A stretch of DNA of 7,854 bases, taken from Candidatus Avipropionibacterium avicola (GTDB lineage Bacteria > Actinomycetota > Actinomycetes > Propionibacteriales > Propionibacteriaceae). Positions 6,695 to 7,854 of this stretch are shown here, piece after piece. The notes under the pieces were generated by a model, which worked only from the letters and a program-made list of their open reading frames with translations, ran no database searches and was not told where the DNA came from. Both the position numbers and the translations under genes were made by a program. How positions within the stretch are numbered: position 1 is the first letter of the stretch; every line of letters starts with the position of its first letter. Location of the stretch: contig DVLP01000420.1 of the NCBI GenBank assembly GCA_018715445.1, forward strand, positions 1 to 7,854. The letters are read 5' to 3'.

Positions 6695-6765
6695 CTGCTG
6701 CCTTCCGTCGTCGTCCGCGGTCGCTGAGGACCGTGCCGACCAGACTTCCCGGCTCACCAACGGGA

Positions 6766-6771
6766 ACCCTA
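6766..6771 (-). promoter_or_regulatory. Candidate -10 box of nhaA
   Basis: The minus strand reads TAGGGT, matching TAnnnT, about 72 bases before the nhaA ATG. The hexamer 17 bases upstream (TCGGAC) is a poor -35. It is the best TAnnnT box I see in this divergent region for nhaA. Confidence 0.25.
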
Positions 6772-6797
6772 ACCCACGCCAGCAGGCGGTCCGACCA

Positions 6798-6826
6798 TTG
6801 CCGTGGCGGTGGCCAACGGTCAGGAT
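6798..6826 (+). promoter_or_regulatory. Candidate promoter of the GH20-like gene
   Basis: TTGCCG (6798-6803) and CAGGAT (6821-6826) are separated by 17 bases. The predicted transcript start near 6833 coincides with the left end of the palindrome at 6833-6847. The -10 box is a weak match. Confidence 0.3.
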
Positions 6827-6832
6827 GGTCCG

Positions 6833-6847
6833 GGACAGCGCCTGTCC
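6833..6847. promoter_or_regulatory. Palindromic candidate operator upstream of the GH20-like gene
   Basis: GGACAG-CGC-CTGTCC is a perfect inverted repeat with 6-base arms, 25 bases before the ATG at 6873. It sits at or just after the predicted transcript start, a common place for repressor sites of sugar-utilisation genes. No regulator gene is in the window to pair it with. Confidence 0.4.
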
Positions 6848-6872
6848 ACCACTTCACGGGAAGAAGTACGCC

Positions 6873-7835
6873 ATGTACTGGAGCATGCTGATCCACCTCG
6901 GCTTCAACATGTGGGACGACGACCCCCACTCACCCTCGATCAAGATCAATCCGTATCGCGAGGCCTCCGACACCCTGCGTTGCGACCGTGCCACCTGGGA
7001 GGCGGTGACCGCGCGAGCTGCCGAGGTCGGCATGAATCATCTGCTCATCGACATCGGGGAGGGCCTGGCCTTCGAGTCCCATCCGGAGTTGGGTGCGAAG
7101 GGAGCCTGGACGCCGCAGGAGATGGCCGACGAGATCGCACGGTTGAAGCAGCTGGGGATCGAGGCCGTCCCGAAGCTCAACTTCTCCACCTGCCATGACA
7201 CCTGGCTGGGTGACTACGCCTTCATGGTCTCGTCGAAGCCGTACTACCGCGTCGTGTCCGACCTGATCGCCGAGACCGCCGAGGTCTTCGGGAACCCGGA
7301 GCTCTTCCACATCGGCATGGACGAGGAAACCCTGCACCACCAGAAGAATCTGCGTCAGGTGGTGATCCGCAACCCTGAGCTGTGGTACCACGACCTGGAA
7401 TTCTACGCCGGCGAGGTGGAGAAGGCCGGATCCCGGGCCTGGATGTGGTCCGACCGGATCTGGCACCACGAACAGGAGTATCTGGCCCGCGTACCGAAGT
7501 CGATCCTGCAGAGCAACTGGTACTACGGGGAGGCGTTCAGCTTCGAGGACGATCCGGAGGCGAACGCGGCGACCTACGTACGGGCCTATGACCTGCTCGA
7601 GGAGCACGGCTACGACCAGGTCCCGACCGGTGCCAACTGGAGCAACGACACCAACATGATCGACACCGTGCGGTACGGCCACCGGGTGATCGCCCCGGAG
7701 CGTGAACTCGGCTACATGACCGCACCGTGGTACCCCACGGTTGATGCCGAACGGGACCGACTGCTGGCTGCGGTCGACCAGATCGGGGAGTCGATCGCCG
7801 AGCTCAACGCCGGGCTGCAGGACCCGCAGCACTGA
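6873..7835 (+). CDS. TIM-barrel protein with GH20-like catalytic motif, probable glycoside hydrolase
   Basis: This 320-residue protein reads as one complete eight-stranded alpha/beta barrel with strands near 5-14, 56-62, 97-105, 144-152, 188-197, 211-219, 249-256 and 280-288. At the end of strand 4 is FHIGMDEE (145-152). This resembles the HxGGDE motif of GH20 hexosaminidases, where the Asp-Glu pair (here Asp150-Glu151) acts on the 2-acetamido group and as general acid. Other marked segments are KLNFSTCHDTW (101-111), WMWSDRIWHH (190-199) and QSNWYYGE (213-220), all rich in aromatics as in sugar sites. ATG 6873 has a GGGAAGAAG purine run 6 bases upstream. From that start there is no signal peptide or membrane segment, so it is predicted cytosolic. 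I recall similar uncharacterised proteins annotated only as Tat-pathway proteins or hypothetical. The substrate is unknown; amino-sugar glycosides are a guess. Codon use matches its neighbours. Confidence 0.75.
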   Translation: MYWSMLIHLGFNMWDDDPHSPSIKINPYREASDTLRCDRATWEAVTARAAEVGMNHLLIDIGEGLAFESHPELGAKGAWTPQEMADEIARLKQLGIEAVPKLNFSTCHDTWLGDYAFMVSSKPYYRVVSDLIAETAEVFGNPELFHIGMDEETLHHQKNLRQVVIRNPELWYHDLEFYAGEVEKAGSRAWMWSDRIWHHEQEYLARVPKSILQSNWYYGEAFSFEDDPEANAATYVRAYDLLEEHGYDQVPTGANWSNDTNMIDTVRYGHRVIAPERELGYMTAPWYPTVDAERDRLLAAVDQIGESIAELNAGLQDPQH

Positions 7836-7854
7836 CCCTGGAAGGCTCCGTTCC

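Noticed and set aside
5433..6929. Very long open frame (498 codons) on the minus strand overlapping nhaA in another frame.
   Set aside because: It is Arg/Pro/Gly-rich and out of frame with the clear NhaA protein. Such antisense and shifted open frames are routine in high-GC coding DNA; the same goes for the other long frames over crp, nth, NUDIX and the DMT gene.
6873..7835. Recent horizontal transfer of the GH20-like gene, because its GC looks lower than its neighbours.
   Set aside because: The lower GC comes from a Trp/Tyr/Asn/Lys/Met-rich protein; third codon positions remain mostly G or C as in the adjacent genes.
7840..7854. GGAA and TTCC near the right edge might start a terminator hairpin after the GH20-like gene.
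   Set aside because: The sequence is cut by the window end and the arms are only four bases, so it cannot be supported.

Overview
This window is chromosomal DNA of a high-GC Gram-positive bacterium. GC is roughly 70 percent, the genes are tightly packed with GTG, TTG and ATG starts, and the Crp/GlxR-type regulator is of actinobacterial type. The gene content fits Propionibacteriales (for example Propionibacteriaceae), but the family assignment is inference. I see no phage, insertion sequence, CRISPR, tRNA or rRNA.

Left part (1-3899): a cut-off gene with a Tat-like signal peptide (minus, 1-134), then crp (minus, 248-925), divergent from a plus-strand operon. The operon runs nth (endonuclease III), a thioredoxin-fold lipoprotein, a NUDIX CoA-pyrophosphatase-like enzyme and an HD-superfamily phosphohydrolase. 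The genes are packed with 1-4 base overlaps or gaps, apart from a 56-base structured leader before the lipoprotein if its downstream start is right. From memory, the crp / nth / thioredoxin-like / NUDIX order is the same as around Rv3676-Rv3672c of Mycobacterium tuberculosis. There the next gene is the membrane protease MarP; here an HD protein takes that place.

Middle part (3900-6694, minus strand): nhaA, then a small holin-like membrane protein, then a two-repeat YdcZ-type DMT transporter. This block converges on the HD gene. The convergent junction is made entirely of three 13-base tandem repeats. nhaA is separated from the holin-like gene by 97 bases, which hold a promoter candidate and two 15-base palindromes.

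Right part (6695-7854): a 178-base divergent promoter region with another 15-base palindrome, then a complete 320-residue TIM-barrel protein. It carries a GH20-like His-Ile-Gly-x-Asp-Glu motif and is the least characterised protein in the window.

Most of the window is a conserved actinobacterial housekeeping neighbourhood (regulation, DNA repair, redox, nucleotide/CoA clean-up, ion homeostasis). The most interesting items are the GH20-like enzyme with its candidate operator, the Thr-to-Ala change at a cAMP contact of Crp, the loss of pH-sensor residues in NhaA, the mutually exclusive hairpins at the lipoprotein start, and the tandem repeats at the convergent junction.
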